Source: Planomicrobium soli (lineage in GTDB: Bacteria > Bacillota > Bacilli > Bacillales_A > Planococcaceae). From it: a stretch of 46,509 nucleotides of DNA. This document shows, in pieces, positions 24,446 to 32,355 of the stretch (position 1 is its first letter; every line of letters starts with the position of its first letter). The stretch covers positions 1-46,509 of the forward strand of contig NZ_PYAT01000019.1 in the NCBI RefSeq assembly GCF_003014655.1, read 5' to 3'. A model generated the notes under the pieces. It saw only the letters and a program-made list of their open reading frames with translations. It was not told where the DNA came from and did no database searches. Position numbers and translations under genes: made by a program.

Positions 24446-24821
24446 TATATGCAAAGCCCTTCATACCAACGTATGAAGGGCTTTTTTATTTATCATAATA
24501 ACTATGAAAAATATTCTGCTTCCCCTTTCGTATTCAAGAAGCTTCTAATAAGCCGTCATATGTAAACCCATTTAAGACAAAGATTTGTTTGTGAACGCTG
24601 CAAATAAACTTTATTAAAATAAAAAATCTATTCTTCTTAACTTTAAGTCCTTTAAGGACTTTTTAAAAAGCTTAATCAATTATTCTGAGTTTGTTTTACA
24701 GCCTCTATTCTAATTTTGTATATGTACCGTTATGCTAAAGGAAGTATAAGATAGTGAAAAATTGCGTTCAGTCTCTTAAAATGAATAATCTTAATTCGTA
24801 GTTAGGAAGGGGAAATTACCA
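24446..24821. other. intergenic region between tRNA-Val and the NTF2-like gene
   Basis: After the tRNA terminator (24453-24488) the sequence is very A+T-rich. It contains a short hairpin AAGTCC/GGACTT plus T run (24645-24664) that could be a weak second terminator. I see no gene, and no promoter strong enough to call for the next ORF. Confidence 0.5.
24453..24488 (+). terminator. intrinsic terminator of tRNA-Val
   Basis: A 14-bp perfect stem AAAGCCCTTCATAC/GTATGAAGGGCTTT with a CAAC loop and T run starts 8 nt past the tRNA. Confidence 0.95.
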
Positions 24822-25262
24822 ATGGCGAAGAATTTTTCTGAAGTACACGATGTCCTTGAAACTTACAAAACCGCAATTCATGAAAAAGATGTTGAGAAAT
24901 TATTGTCTCTGTATTCTTCTGAAATCCACATTTATGATTGTTGGGGAAACTGGGAAAGCAAAGGAATTCCTTCATGGAAGGCGAGTGTATCTGAATGGTT
25001 TGATGGCTTGCGTGAAGAGAGCGTTCTCCTTGAAGTTGCTTTTAACGATGTCGTAATTGAAAAAACTTCAACCTTGGCATTTGTCCATTGTGCAGTTACA
25101 TTTACGGGATACCAAGAAGAATCGGGTGTGCAGCTTCGTCAAATGACCAACCGGTTCACCTATGGACTGAAAAAAGTGAAGGACTCATGGGCAATTGCCC
25201 ATGAACATTCTTCATTGCCTATAGATTTTGAAACAGGGAAAGGACTTTTTGATTTAAAGTAA
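24822..25262 (+). CDS. NTF2-like / SnoaL-like small alpha+beta protein
   Basis: This is a 146-aa cytosolic protein of the NTF2-like superfamily (DUF4440/ketosteroid-isomerase related). The sequence follows the fold's order. An N-terminal helix is followed by YKTAIHEKDVEKLLSLYSSEI. After that come HIYDCWGNWESKGIPSWKA, FAFVHCAVTFTGY-like strands and a C-terminal SWAIAHEHSSLPID. The last resembles the xWKIxHxHxS motif common in calcium/calmodulin-kinase-II-association-type stress proteins. The active function is unknown. AAGGGG lies 9 bases before the ATG. It lies alone between the tRNA and a convergent YciI-type gene, inside the interval flanked by tRNA-Val and its decayed 3' copy. Confidence 0.8.
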   Translation: MAKNFSEVHDVLETYKTAIHEKDVEKLLSLYSSEIHIYDCWGNWESKGIPSWKASVSEWFDGLREESVLLEVAFNDVVIEKTSTLAFVHCAVTFTGYQEESGVQLRQMTNRFTYGLKKVKDSWAIAHEHSSLPIDFETGKGLFDLK

Positions 25263-25293
25263 AACAGACTATGAAGATATTATTGAAGATGAA

Positions 25294-25323
25294 TAAAGGG
25301 ATTGCAGATGCAATCCCTTTATT
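25294..25323. terminator. bidirectional terminator between NTF2-like and YciI-like genes
   Basis: Stem AAAGGGATTGC/GCAATCCCTTT overlaps the stop of the convergent minus-strand gene. Confidence 0.85.
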
Positions 25324-25693
25324 CTTTCATATCAAAAGAGTCAATAGGGCGAATTTCAATTTCCCAACCAAGCTGTTCGCCATGACTTATTTGCACGGTC
25401 GGGTGTAGAGAAGCCACTTGAATTGCTTCCTCGATGTCCTGAGCTTCTAGTATGAACGCACTTCCGATCAATTTTTCAAGCTGAGTTAGGCGTCCATTAC
25501 TGACTTCTATTTTTCCATCAACTCGTTGCAAGCTTTTTACTTCTTGTGTAACACCAGCATCTACCAGCACATGACCACTTTTATATAATTCCTGGAGATG
25601 GTACTGACATTCCAGCATGATCGCATCATTTTTTTCCTTTGGCAGCGCATCCATCTTCTCTTTATTGAAGTAACCCAAGCACAAGTACTTCAT
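25319..25693 (-). CDS. YciI/YCII-domain (DGPF-related) protein
   Basis: This is a 124-aa soluble protein with a ferredoxin-like YCII fold. It opens MKYLCLGYFNKEKMD. A charged helix follows, then HVLVDAGVTQEVKSLQRVDG. The last part is the characteristic LIGSAFILEAQDIEEAIQVASLHP motif, near residues 74-95, and a strand WEIEIRPI at the end. Family members are linked to ECF sigma factors or act as small dehalogenase- or lyase-like enzymes. No ECF gene is nearby and no specific reaction can be assigned. It converges on the NTF2-like gene and ends inside a shared terminator. Confidence 0.82.
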   Translation of the reverse strand: MKYLCLGYFNKEKMDALPKEKNDAIMLECQYHLQELYKSGHVLVDAGVTQEVKSLQRVDGKIEVSNGRLTQLEKLIGSAFILEAQDIEEAIQVASLHPTVQISHGEQLGWEIEIRPIDSFDMKE

Positions 25694-25877
25694 CTAAATC
25701 CCTCCTTTGGTATACTCCAGCTTCTTCTGTTCCTTATGAATGTATCTAATTAGTTAAAGTTACAATAATCGATTCTCACTAAAATTCATCAGACAAAACC
25801 CATTCTATCGTATGCAATAGCTGATATACCAAGAATTCCCTAATTTCGGCCTAGCTGTCTATATATATTTAGTACAA

Positions 25878-25912
25878 TAGAGATCGGCTGATTCGACCCT
25901 AGCAGAAATCAT
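25878..25912 (+). pseudogene. decayed tRNA-Val 3' segment (possible att-like repeat)
   Basis: Aligned by hand with 24413-24446 (variable loop, T arm, 3' acceptor and two flanking bases of tRNA-Val), 28 of 35 columns are identical with one gap. The match covers the core ATTCGA and the 3' AATCAT. Up to 45 bp further upstream weak tRNA-like text (GAATTCCCTA) occurs at about the distance expected for a full gene. So it could be a whole degenerate tRNA or only a duplicated 3' end. Confidence 0.45.
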
Positions 25913-25998
25913 GATGGATGGAAATCAAAAGAACTCTACGTTCATTTAGATTTTTTATTTCTTTTTGGCCCATATTTTAAGAACACATGCTGCATGTA

Positions 25999-26032
25999 AA
26001 AAAAGGCAGGAGCTTTCGCCCCCACCTTTTTT
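25999..26032 (-). terminator. intrinsic terminator of the TRAP operon
   Basis: A 15-bp wobble-containing stem is closed by a GAAA tetraloop (minus strand), with AAAAAAGG/CCTTTTTT ends. It begins 6 bases past the permease stop. Confidence 0.85.
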
Positions 26033-26037
26033 CATTT

Positions 26038-28071
26038 TCACGCTTCCGAAGTGCGTGGTACTCCCTTTTCTCTTGATATCCATTGAAGAATCAGAAGAAC
26101 AACAAAGACTGCTGCTCCAATTGTGTCGGACAAACCTTCCGGATAAATCAATGCCAAACCAGTTACAAACGAGATAACCCGTTCAAACCAATTGAGTTTC
26201 CGGTACCAAAATCCGATCAAGCCTGCGCCGATAGCAATCATACCAGAGATAGCCGTAATCAATACCCAAATCAGTTGCGGCCATGTTGTATCGATCATTA
26301 AGAGTGCAGGACTTAAAACAAACATATACGGAATGATAAACGCGGCGATTGCTAGCTTCGCAGCTATAAAGCCGGTCTTTATCGGTTCTCCGCCGGATAT
26401 CCCTGACGCAGCAAAAGCGGCAAGCGCGACTGGAGGGGTGATATCCGCAATAATCCCGAAATAGAAAACGAATAAATGGGCGGACAAAGCGACAACTAGT
26501 GGCACAGCGGCCCCAAAAGGCTGATCAATCATCAAAAGCGCAATGATAGCAGGCGCTGCGATGGTTGAGGTGATAACATAGTTTGCTGTTGTCGGCGAAC
26601 CCATTCCCAACACGATCGAAGCAAGCATCGTGAAGAACAATGTCAATAAAATATTGCCTCCTGAAGCGGAAACAAGGCCGTTCGCCAAACCAAGACCGAG
26701 ACCCGTTTTAACTACAACACCAACAATAATTCCCGCTGCGGCTGTCGCAGCAGCCACGGCTAAAGCGGTTCTTGCCCCGTCCACAAGCGCATGGATAATA
26801 TCCTTGAATCCTAAACGCGTTTCTTTATTGAATGCGCTGACCACAACAGTCAGAACAATTCCATATAACGCGGCATGCATGGTTGGAATACCGATAAATA
26901 AAAAGACGATGATAGCCACAATCGGAAGCAGTAAATATATTTTTTTCAACACTTCTTTCCGATTAGGCATTTCTTCTTTTGTCAAGCCTTTCAAGCCGGT
27001 ACGTTTTGCTTCAAAATGCGTCATAATCCATACACCCGTAAAATACAATAGCGCAGGAATTGCGGCAGCTTTCGCAATTTCCCAATAAGTGACTCCGCCG
27101 ATAAACTCGACCATCAAGAAAGCCGCTGCCCCCATGATTGGAGGCATAAGTTGCCCGCCGGTTGAAGCCGCAGCTTCCACTCCCCCTGCGAACTCTTTCT
27201 TATATCCCAACTTTTTCATCATCGGAATTGTATAAGAACCTGACGTTACTACGTTGGCAACTGAACTTCCGGAGATTGTTCCTTGAAGCGCACTTGAGAA
27301 AATTGCTACTTTTGCAGGGCCGCCCGTCAAATGGCCTGCCAGTGATACTGCCAAGTCATTAAAGTATTGGCCGACGCCCGTTTTTACCAGAAACGCTCCA
27401 AATAGTAAGAATACAAAAATGAAGGTCGCGGAAACACTGATTGGCGTCCCTAGAATTCCATCTGTTGTAAAGAACATCAATTGGATTACTGAATCGAGGT
27501 CCTGGCCGCGATGCCGCAGGAAACCTGGAAAATAAGGACCGAAAAAAGCATAAGTTAAAAACAAAGATGAAATGATCGTAATCGGAAGACCTACCGCTCG
27601 GCGTGTCGCCTCAAGCGTCAACAAGACGGCCAATATCCCAACAACCAAATCCATTTCCGTTACTCGCCCTACCCGAAATACCAGTTCATCGTACATGACT
27701 GGCCAATATGCTGCGACGCCTACTGCCAGCAATGCTAAAATATAGTCATACCATGCAACTTTCAGGCGGCTCCCTTTTCTTTTACGGGCTGGGAATAAAA
27801 GGAATATAAGCGCAAGTGCAAAACCTAAGTGAATCGATCGTTGAATATACGCTGTGTATTGCCCATATACAGCTGTGTACAATTGAAATAAAGAAAAAGC
27901 AAGCAATCCGTAAAAAACGATATGTTTTACAAGTCCTGCCAAGTCTCGCGTGTTCGACTCAGGATCGTATTTTTGCAATACTTCTTTCTGCTTTTCTTCA
28001 GAAATGTACGAATCATCCTCTGGCGGAAGTTTCATTTCTTCTCTTTCTTCTGGCGGCATTTTATTGCTCAT
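26038..28071 (-). CDS. TRAP transporter fused permease (TAXI-associated, DctQM fusion)
   Basis: This is the large membrane component of a tripartite ATP-independent periplasmic-type transporter, 677 aa. A cytoplasmic acidic N terminus precedes a DctQ-like four-helix part. A DctM domain of about 12 helices follows, with GGPAKVAIFSSALQGTISGSSVANV and LGMGSPTTANYVITST-type motifs (quoted loosely, discontinuous). It uses ion gradients for solute uptake with the TAXI binding protein encoded upstream. The substrate is unknown; TAXI systems import glutamate and other carboxylates in studied cases. The start overlaps the DUF1850 gene end by 11 nt, with AAGGAG 9 bases before the ATG. It is last in the operon. 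Confidence 0.94.
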   Translation of the reverse strand: MSNKMPPEEREEMKLPPEDDSYISEEKQKEVLQKYDPESNTRDLAGLVKHIVFYGLLAFSLFQLYTAVYGQYTAYIQRSIHLGFALALIFLLFPARKRKGSRLKVAWYDYILALLAVGVAAYWPVMYDELVFRVGRVTEMDLVVGILAVLLTLEATRRAVGLPITIISSLFLTYAFFGPYFPGFLRHRGQDLDSVIQLMFFTTDGILGTPISVSATFIFVFLLFGAFLVKTGVGQYFNDLAVSLAGHLTGGPAKVAIFSSALQGTISGSSVANVVTSGSYTIPMMKKLGYKKEFAGGVEAAASTGGQLMPPIMGAAAFLMVEFIGGVTYWEIAKAAAIPALLYFTGVWIMTHFEAKRTGLKGLTKEEMPNRKEVLKKIYLLLPIVAIIVFLFIGIPTMHAALYGIVLTVVVSAFNKETRLGFKDIIHALVDGARTALAVAAATAAAGIIVGVVVKTGLGLGLANGLVSASGGNILLTLFFTMLASIVLGMGSPTTANYVITSTIAAPAIIALLMIDQPFGAAVPLVVALSAHLFVFYFGIIADITPPVALAAFAASGISGGEPIKTGFIAAKLAIAAFIIPYMFVLSPALLMIDTTWPQLIWVLITAISGMIAIGAGLIGFWYRKLNWFERVISFVTGLALIYPEGLSDTIGAAVFVVLLILQWISREKGVPRTSEA

Positions 28072-28585
28072 AGATGTTCACTCCTTTTAATTGCTGAAAA
28101 AAAGACAACCGCTGAACCCGAAGTGTATAGGAGGTGCCGCGTTCTAGCTCCTCTTTCAAATCAAGCTCTCTTTCTTGGATCAAAAAAGACAATCCCGCAT
28201 CTACATCTCCAACAAACAGGCGAAATTCCGGTATTTTTCTTTCCATATTTTTTATAAAGTATTTCCCGTCTTTTTCGACAAACTCTTCTCCTTCTCCTGC
28301 ATTTGATGGCATCCCGACATTAAAATCTTCGTACTCCAGTTCTGTCGCCATCAAAGTATGATCCGGAAGCGTTTTGTAGCTTTCAAGAACTTCAGAAAGG
28401 TGGATAGAATGAGTATACTTTATTTTAAAAGTGCTTTCTACATATGGAATATAAGCGGTAACTCTATCGCTATTGTTGTTGATGAACACATAATTTTTGT
28501 GAATCGGGACAAACAGGATTACAAAACCCGTGAAAATGAAAGCGAATACCAAAAGAAAGATCCACTGTCTTTGCATGAAAGCCAT
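28061..28585 (-). CDS. DUF1850 TRAP-associated protein
   Basis: This is a 174-aa protein with one N-terminal membrane helix (FLLVFAFIFTGFVILF) and an outside domain. It contains IKYTHSIHLSEVLESY and ELEYEDFNVGMPSNAGEGEEF, the family-defining blocks (W/Y-THS and GMPSNAGEG). DUF1850 proteins occur almost only between TAXI binding proteins and fused TRAP permeases, so it is probably an accessory transport component. Its exact job is not established. Its gene overlaps the permease start by 11 nt and lies 73 bp after the binding protein gene. Confidence 0.9.
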   Translation of the reverse strand: MAFMQRQWIFLLVFAFIFTGFVILFVPIHKNYVFINNNSDRVTAYIPYVESTFKIKYTHSIHLSEVLESYKTLPDHTLMATELEYEDFNVGMPSNAGEGEEFVEKDGKYFIKNMERKIPEFRLFVGDVDAGLSFLIQERELDLKEELERGTSYTLRVQRLSFFQQLKGVNIYEQ

Positions 28586-28658
28586 CGTTCCTTCTCCTTT
28601 TTGCAGAACATAAATAACGACGACAAAGCTTCTGCTTTATCGTCATTATTTTTTACGC

Positions 28659-29654
28659 TTATTGATTTACTTCATCAAAATACTTCTGGGCTCCTGGATG
28701 GACCGGAATACCGATTCCTTCAAGCGCCGTTTCTGATTTGATAAATGCAGCTTTTGCATGCTGGATTTTGTCTGTATTTTCGTAAATTGCTTTTGTAATG
28801 TCATAAACAAGATCTTCTGAAAGGTCGTTCTGGGCGACTAACATCGCTAATACAGAAACCGTCGCAACATCTTCAGGAATGCCGTAAGTATCCGCCGGCA
28901 CTGTATCATGGGCGTAGTAAGGGTATTTTTCGATTAATGCATCTGCTTTATCTTTTGCAACTGGTACGATTGCAACATCAGAAGTAGCGCTCAAGCTTTC
29001 AACCGCTCCAGTAGGTGTACCTGCTGTAATGAAAGCAGCGTCTATCTGGCCAGCCTGCAAACTTTCCTGCGACTCCGCAAAGTCCAAGTTCTGAGCTTTG
29101 ATATCGTCCATTGTCATACCATGAATTTCTAATAACTGCTCTGCATTGATGTATGTTCCAGAACCCGGCGCACCGACTGAAACACTTTTGCCGGCAAGAT
29201 CTTCAAACGAAGTGATGCCTTTTCCTTCAGTTGTAACCAGTTGAATCGTTTCGGGATAAAGAGCTCCGATTGCGGATACCGTGTCAATAACTTCTCCTTC
29301 AAACATATTCGTTCCTTCTGATGCATAGAATGCCGTATCCGTTTGGACGAACGCAATCTGCGCATTGCCGTCAGCTAAAGCAGTCATATTGGCTGCCGAT
29401 GCTTGAGAAGATTCAGCCGTTGTCTTAACACCGGTTTCATCTGTAATAATCTGCGCCATGGCTCCTCCTAGAGGATAATACGTTCCAGTTGTACCACCAG
29501 TTACCATGCTTAGGAATTCAGGATTAGCTGATTCGCCGCCTCCCTCGCTCCCGCCGCTGTTTGAAGTAGATTCTCCTCCACCGCCACATCCAGCAAGCAA
29601 TAAAGATCCCGCTAAAGCAATTGTAGCGAATAAACTCGATTTCTTTTTAACCAT
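28659..29654 (-). CDS. TAXI-family TRAP solute-binding lipoprotein
   Basis: This extracytoplasmic solute receptor of 331 aa feeds the fused permease. The signal is MVKKKSSLFATIALAGSLLLAGC with lipobox LLAGC, followed by a Gly/Ser-rich linker. Family motifs are visible: LSMVTGGTTGTYYPLGGAMA (about 50-69), SSQASAANMTALADG, SVGAPGSGTYINAEQLLE and QLQ/SLQAGQIDAAFITAGTPTGAV. AAGGGGG lies 8 bases before the ATG. It is the first gene of the TAXI-DUF1850-permease operon. A plausible sigma-A promoter lies at 29699-29727. The ligand is unknown. Confidence 0.94.
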   Translation of the reverse strand: MVKKKSSLFATIALAGSLLLAGCGGGGESTSNSGGSEGGGESANPEFLSMVTGGTTGTYYPLGGAMAQIITDETGVKTTAESSQASAANMTALADGNAQIAFVQTDTAFYASEGTNMFEGEVIDTVSAIGALYPETIQLVTTEGKGITSFEDLAGKSVSVGAPGSGTYINAEQLLEIHGMTMDDIKAQNLDFAESQESLQAGQIDAAFITAGTPTGAVESLSATSDVAIVPVAKDKADALIEKYPYYAHDTVPADTYGIPEDVATVSVLAMLVAQNDLSEDLVYDITKAIYENTDKIQHAKAAFIKSETALEGIGIPVHPGAQKYFDEVNQ

Positions 29655-29698
29655 TATTAGTTCCCCCTTATCAGATAATTTTATTTTTTCTCTTTTTA

Positions 29699-29727
29699 AT
29701 CATATCATTACTTTCTATCTATTGAAA
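29699..29727 (-). promoter_or_regulatory. probable promoter of the TRAP operon
   Basis: On the minus strand TTTCAA and TATGAT are 17 bp apart, about 45 nt upstream of the binding protein start. The -10 matches 5 of 6. Confidence 0.45.
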
Positions 29728-29813
29728 CACGAATTTTTTTGATTATAATTATGTAAGTTTTTGTTTCTTGAAATTTTTATTTTTCATGCTCCAATTCTTC
29801 TGGGCCTGAAGAA

Positions 29814-29839
29814 AATTCCAATCGCAAGCGATTGGAATT
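29814..29839 (-). terminator. intrinsic terminator of pgpA
   Basis: An 11-bp perfect stem AATTCCAATCG/CGATTGGAATT with loop CAAG is followed on the minus strand by TTTTCTTC. Confidence 0.7.
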
Positions 29840-29869
29840 CCCATATTTTTTATAAACGAGACCGAAATC

Positions 29870-30454
29870 TCACGTTTCCGCTCCCTCGACTTTTGTTTCA
29901 GGCGCAGTTTCTTCCGGAGCCAAGTCTTCAAAAGTTTTACCCTGCTCCTCCAAATCCCGCGTACGGTGAGCAATTCTCGCAGATGCACAAGCAGCTATAC
30001 TTGCCACAAGATCATCCAAAAATGTATGGACAGCTCCTCCAGCCTTGGTATCCAACTTACGAATAACGCCGATTTTATTCTTATCCAAATGGCCGAATGT
30101 CGTGACTGCAATGCTGCCGTATGTCAATACTGCGCCAAGGCCAATCATTTCATCCACGCCAAAAAGCCCTTCATCTGTACCGACTATCGTTTGGAGAGGA
30201 CGTGACAACTTCCCTTGTTCAGCCAGCTCGTCTAGTTCTACCCCTACCAAAATAGCATGTTGCATTTCCCTTTTGCGCAAAACACTTTCCACTGATTCAA
30301 TGCAGTGTTCAATAGTCAGCCCTTCGTTATATGGCAATTGCATTTCCAAAACGATTTTGGCGATATCTTCGTTGGTAACGCCTCTTCGAATTAACGCTTC
30401 GTGTGTCGCTTTTGTTACTTCATCTGAATGAACTCGAAATTTTGCTCCATCCAT
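29870..30454 (-). CDS. pgpA: phosphatidylglycerophosphatase A-family protein (YutG-like)
   Basis: This 194-aa protein is of the PgpA/YutG family, which removes phosphate from phosphatidylglycerophosphate to make phosphatidylglycerol. The Firmicute form lacks the long membrane part and starts with a soluble helical region (VTKATHEALIRRGVTNEDIAKIV). The conserved acidic core contains VGTDEGLFGVDEMIGLGAVLTYGSIAVTTFGHLDK (quoted as consecutive blocks), and the DTKAGGAVHTFLDD block follows. Catalytic activity in Gram-positives is less well established than in E. coli. It is monocistronic, diverging from yjcH with a shared promoter region. Confidence 0.85.
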   Translation of the reverse strand: MDGAKFRVHSDEVTKATHEALIRRGVTNEDIAKIVLEMQLPYNEGLTIEHCIESVESVLRKREMQHAILVGVELDELAEQGKLSRPLQTIVGTDEGLFGVDEMIGLGAVLTYGSIAVTTFGHLDKNKIGVIRKLDTKAGGAVHTFLDDLVASIAACASARIAHRTRDLEEQGKTFEDLAPEETAPETKVEGAET

Positions 30455-30494
30455 AGATAAAACCCCTCTCTCTATTGGTTTGCCTTCTTCCCCT

Positions 30495-30537
30495 ATTATA
30501 CCCCTCTTGAAGGAATATGTTACAATTTTCTTATAAA
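30495..30537. promoter_or_regulatory. overlapping divergent promoters of pgpA and yjcH
   Basis: Minus strand: GTAACA and TATAAT (30500-30495) are 17 bp apart, reading into pgpA. Plus strand: TTGAAG (30507) and TATAAA (30532-30537) are 19 bp apart, reading into yjcH. The two -35 regions overlap face to face, so they may interfere with each other. Confidence 0.45.
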
Positions 30538-30558
30538 CCCTATAATAGGAGGATTTTC

Positions 30559-31281
30559 ATGAATAGAGGAACTGTACAAGACTTGTCCATCTACAGCAAC
30601 GAATTGCAGGAAGACGTGCAACTGCTAGTTTACCTTCCCGCCAATTATTCCCCTTTATATAAGTATACGGTAGTCATCGCTTCCGATGGCAAAGATTATT
30701 TCCAGCTTGGCCGTGCACCACGTGTAGCCGACGAACTGCTGGAAAATAAAGAAATCGAAAATATTATCTTCGTCGGCATTCCATACAAGAGCGTTGCCGA
30801 CCGTAGCCGGAAATACGAGCCGACCGGTGAACAGCACGAGGCTTATTTGCGTTTTTTGGCCCATGAACTTGCGCCTTTTCTTGATGAAAGATACCCGACT
30901 TACCAAGTCGGTATGGGACGCGCACTGATTGGCGATTCGTTGGCTGCTACCGTTTCCCTTATGGCTGCATTGAAATACCCAAACATTTTTGGCAGGGTCA
31001 TTTTGCAATCGCCTAAAGTAAGCGATGAGCTGCTCCAGAAAGTAACTGATTTCCAATCAGCCAACTCATTCACGGTCTATCACGTTATCGGCATAGGCGA
31101 AACCGCTGTCAAATTGACAAGCGGCGGAACTGCTGATTTCTTGCAACCAAACCGGGAACTGCATGAATTGATGAAGCAAAAAGGGTTTTCTATTTTTTAC
31201 GATGAATTCGACGGCGACCATACCTGGAAGCATTGGCAGCCGGATTTGAAACGAGCTCTAGTGCAGAATTTCGGAATTTGA
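30559..31281 (+). CDS. yjcH: esterase-D-like alpha/beta hydrolase YjcH
   Basis: This is a predicted cytosolic serine esterase of 240 aa, first gene of the yjcH-yjcG-yjcF cluster conserved in Bacillales. An N-terminal strand block QLLVYLPANYSPLYKYTVVIASDG is quoted here in parts. The nucleophile elbow is in GDSLAAT (Ser127). The catalytic His is near the C terminus in DGDHTWKHW. There is no signal peptide. The ATG at 30559 has AGGAGG six bases upstream; the frame extends 14 codons further across the promoter. Its relation to YjcG and YjcF is positional only. The substrate is unknown. Confidence 0.88.
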   Translation: MNRGTVQDLSIYSNELQEDVQLLVYLPANYSPLYKYTVVIASDGKDYFQLGRAPRVADELLENKEIENIIFVGIPYKSVADRSRKYEPTGEQHEAYLRFLAHELAPFLDERYPTYQVGMGRALIGDSLAATVSLMAALKYPNIFGRVILQSPKVSDELLQKVTDFQSANSFTVYHVIGIGETAVKLTSGGTADFLQPNRELHELMKQKGFSIFYDEFDGDHTWKHWQPDLKRALVQNFGI

Positions 31282-31288
31282 TTGTGCT

Positions 31289-31317
31289 TTTCCAATCTTT
31301 CGACACTTTGCTATAAT
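31289..31317 (+). promoter_or_regulatory. promoter of yjcG-yjcF
   Basis: TTTCCA and a perfect TATAAT are 17 bp apart, 39 nt upstream of the yjcG ATG. This gives yjcGF a start separate from yjcH. Confidence 0.6.
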
Positions 31318-31356
31318 GAAACAGTAAATAAGTTCAATCGACTAGGAGGCTATTTT

Positions 31357-31875
31357 ATGAAATATGGCGTTGTTGCATTCCCATCAAAAAAATTACAGGA
31401 TTTAGCCAATTCGTATCGCAAGCGCTATGATCCGCATTACGAACAGATTACTCCACACATGACATTGAAAGATGCGTTCGAAGCGGATGACAACCAAATC
31501 AAAGAAATATCCGATGAAATTGCAAAAATTGCAAAGCGCCATCGACCATTTAAATTGCACGCTTCTCGTGTTAGTTCTTTTTCACCTTTGACCAACACGT
31601 TATTCTTTAAAGTTGATCCTTCTCCTGAAATTTTAGCGATTCATAAAGATTTGCATTCCGATCCGTTTGGCAAAGAGACAAAGTATACCTATGTGCCACA
31701 TATCACCATTGCTCAAAAAATGTCTGATTCAGAACATGCCGATGTTTTTGGGCAATTGAAAATGGCGGGAATCAACCACGAAGAAATTATTGACCGTATT
31801 CATCTACTTTACCAATTGGAAGATGGTTCTTGGACAGTTTTTGACACGTTCCGTTTAACGGGAGATGAGCAATAA
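31357..31875 (+). CDS. yjcG: 2H phosphoesterase YjcG (2'-5' RNA ligase family)
   Basis: This is a 172-aa soluble 2H-superfamily protein. The two catalytic motifs are PHMTLKDAF (about residue 35) and PHITIAQKM (about residue 115). B. subtilis YjcG has this fold and length. The reaction in vivo is unknown. AGGAGG lies 7 bases before the ATG at 31357. It is immediately followed by yjcF, whose TTG start abuts its stop codon, indicating translational coupling. It is a paralogue in fold, not a close copy, of the LigT-like protein at 23521-24042. Confidence 0.93.
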   Translation: MKYGVVAFPSKKLQDLANSYRKRYDPHYEQITPHMTLKDAFEADDNQIKEISDEIAKIAKRHRPFKLHASRVSSFSPLTNTLFFKVDPSPEILAIHKDLHSDPFGKETKYTYVPHITIAQKMSDSEHADVFGQLKMAGINHEEIIDRIHLLYQLEDGSWTVFDTFRLTGDEQ

Positions 31876-32307
31876 TTGCAGAAAGTCATAGTCGCCACTA
31901 CCCCATTGGAAAAAGAACAAGCCATGGAAGTACGAAGAACCGTTTTTATCGAAGAACAGGGAGTTCCAGCAGCTATTGAAATGGATGCCAATGATGCCAC
32001 TGCCATTCATTTTGTCGGCTACCAGTTTACCCAGCCAATAGCCGCCGGCCGGATTCGTGAGATTGAACCCGGCGTCGGCAAGGTGGAACGCGTGTGTGTT
32101 TTGCCTGAATACCGTGGACAGCACGTTGGTGTGCAGGTCATGGAGGCAATGGAAGAACATGCGCGTTCAAACGGAATTTTTAAGTTAAGACTGAATTCGC
32201 AATCTTATGCTATTCCTTTTTATGAAAAATTGGGTTATGTCATCACTTCACCTGAATTTTTTGAAGCCGACATTCCCCATCAATCCATGGAAAAAAATAT
32301 TATATAA
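31876..32307 (+). CDS. yjcF: GNAT-family N-acetyltransferase YjcF
   Basis: This is a 143-aa acetyltransferase using acetyl-CoA. The GNAT core is visible: EVRRTVFIEEQGVP (beta1/alpha1, the ElaA/YjcF signature) and GRIREIEPGVGKVERVCVLPEYRGQHVG with the acetyl-CoA loop RGQHVG (quoted in parts). NSQSYAIPFYEKLGY follows near the C terminus. It starts with TTG directly after the yjcG TAA. GGAG lies about 11 bases upstream, inside yjcG. The acceptor substrate is unknown. It is last in its operon, followed by a strong terminator. Confidence 0.92.
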   Translation: MQKVIVATTPLEKEQAMEVRRTVFIEEQGVPAAIEMDANDATAIHFVGYQFTQPIAAGRIREIEPGVGKVERVCVLPEYRGQHVGVQVMEAMEEHARSNGIFKLRLNSQSYAIPFYEKLGYVITSPEFFEADIPHQSMEKNII

Positions 32308-32347
32308 AAAAAGCAGACCCGCCGATAAGGCGGATCTGCTTTTTTTG
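32304..32347. terminator. bidirectional terminator between yjcF and fabI
   Basis: Long stem AGCAGA..CGCC/GGCG..TCTGCT with one bulge pair, flanked by A7 and T7, serves two convergent genes. Confidence 0.92.
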
Positions 32348-32355
32348 TGCGTTTC

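Larger units (their letters stand above)
25694..26037. other. intergenic region holding a tRNA-like relic
   Basis: This is A+T-rich sequence upstream of the YciI-like gene and downstream of the TRAP operon. It contains the decayed tRNA segment (25878-25912) and the TRAP operon terminator (25999-26032). No ORF with a ribosome site is seen. Confidence 0.5.

Noticed and set aside
30495..30523. Sigma-B promoter upstream of pgpA (GGGTAT on the minus strand)
   Set aside because: No GTTTAA-like -35 lies at 12-15 bp. The same bases fit a sigma-A TATAAT better.
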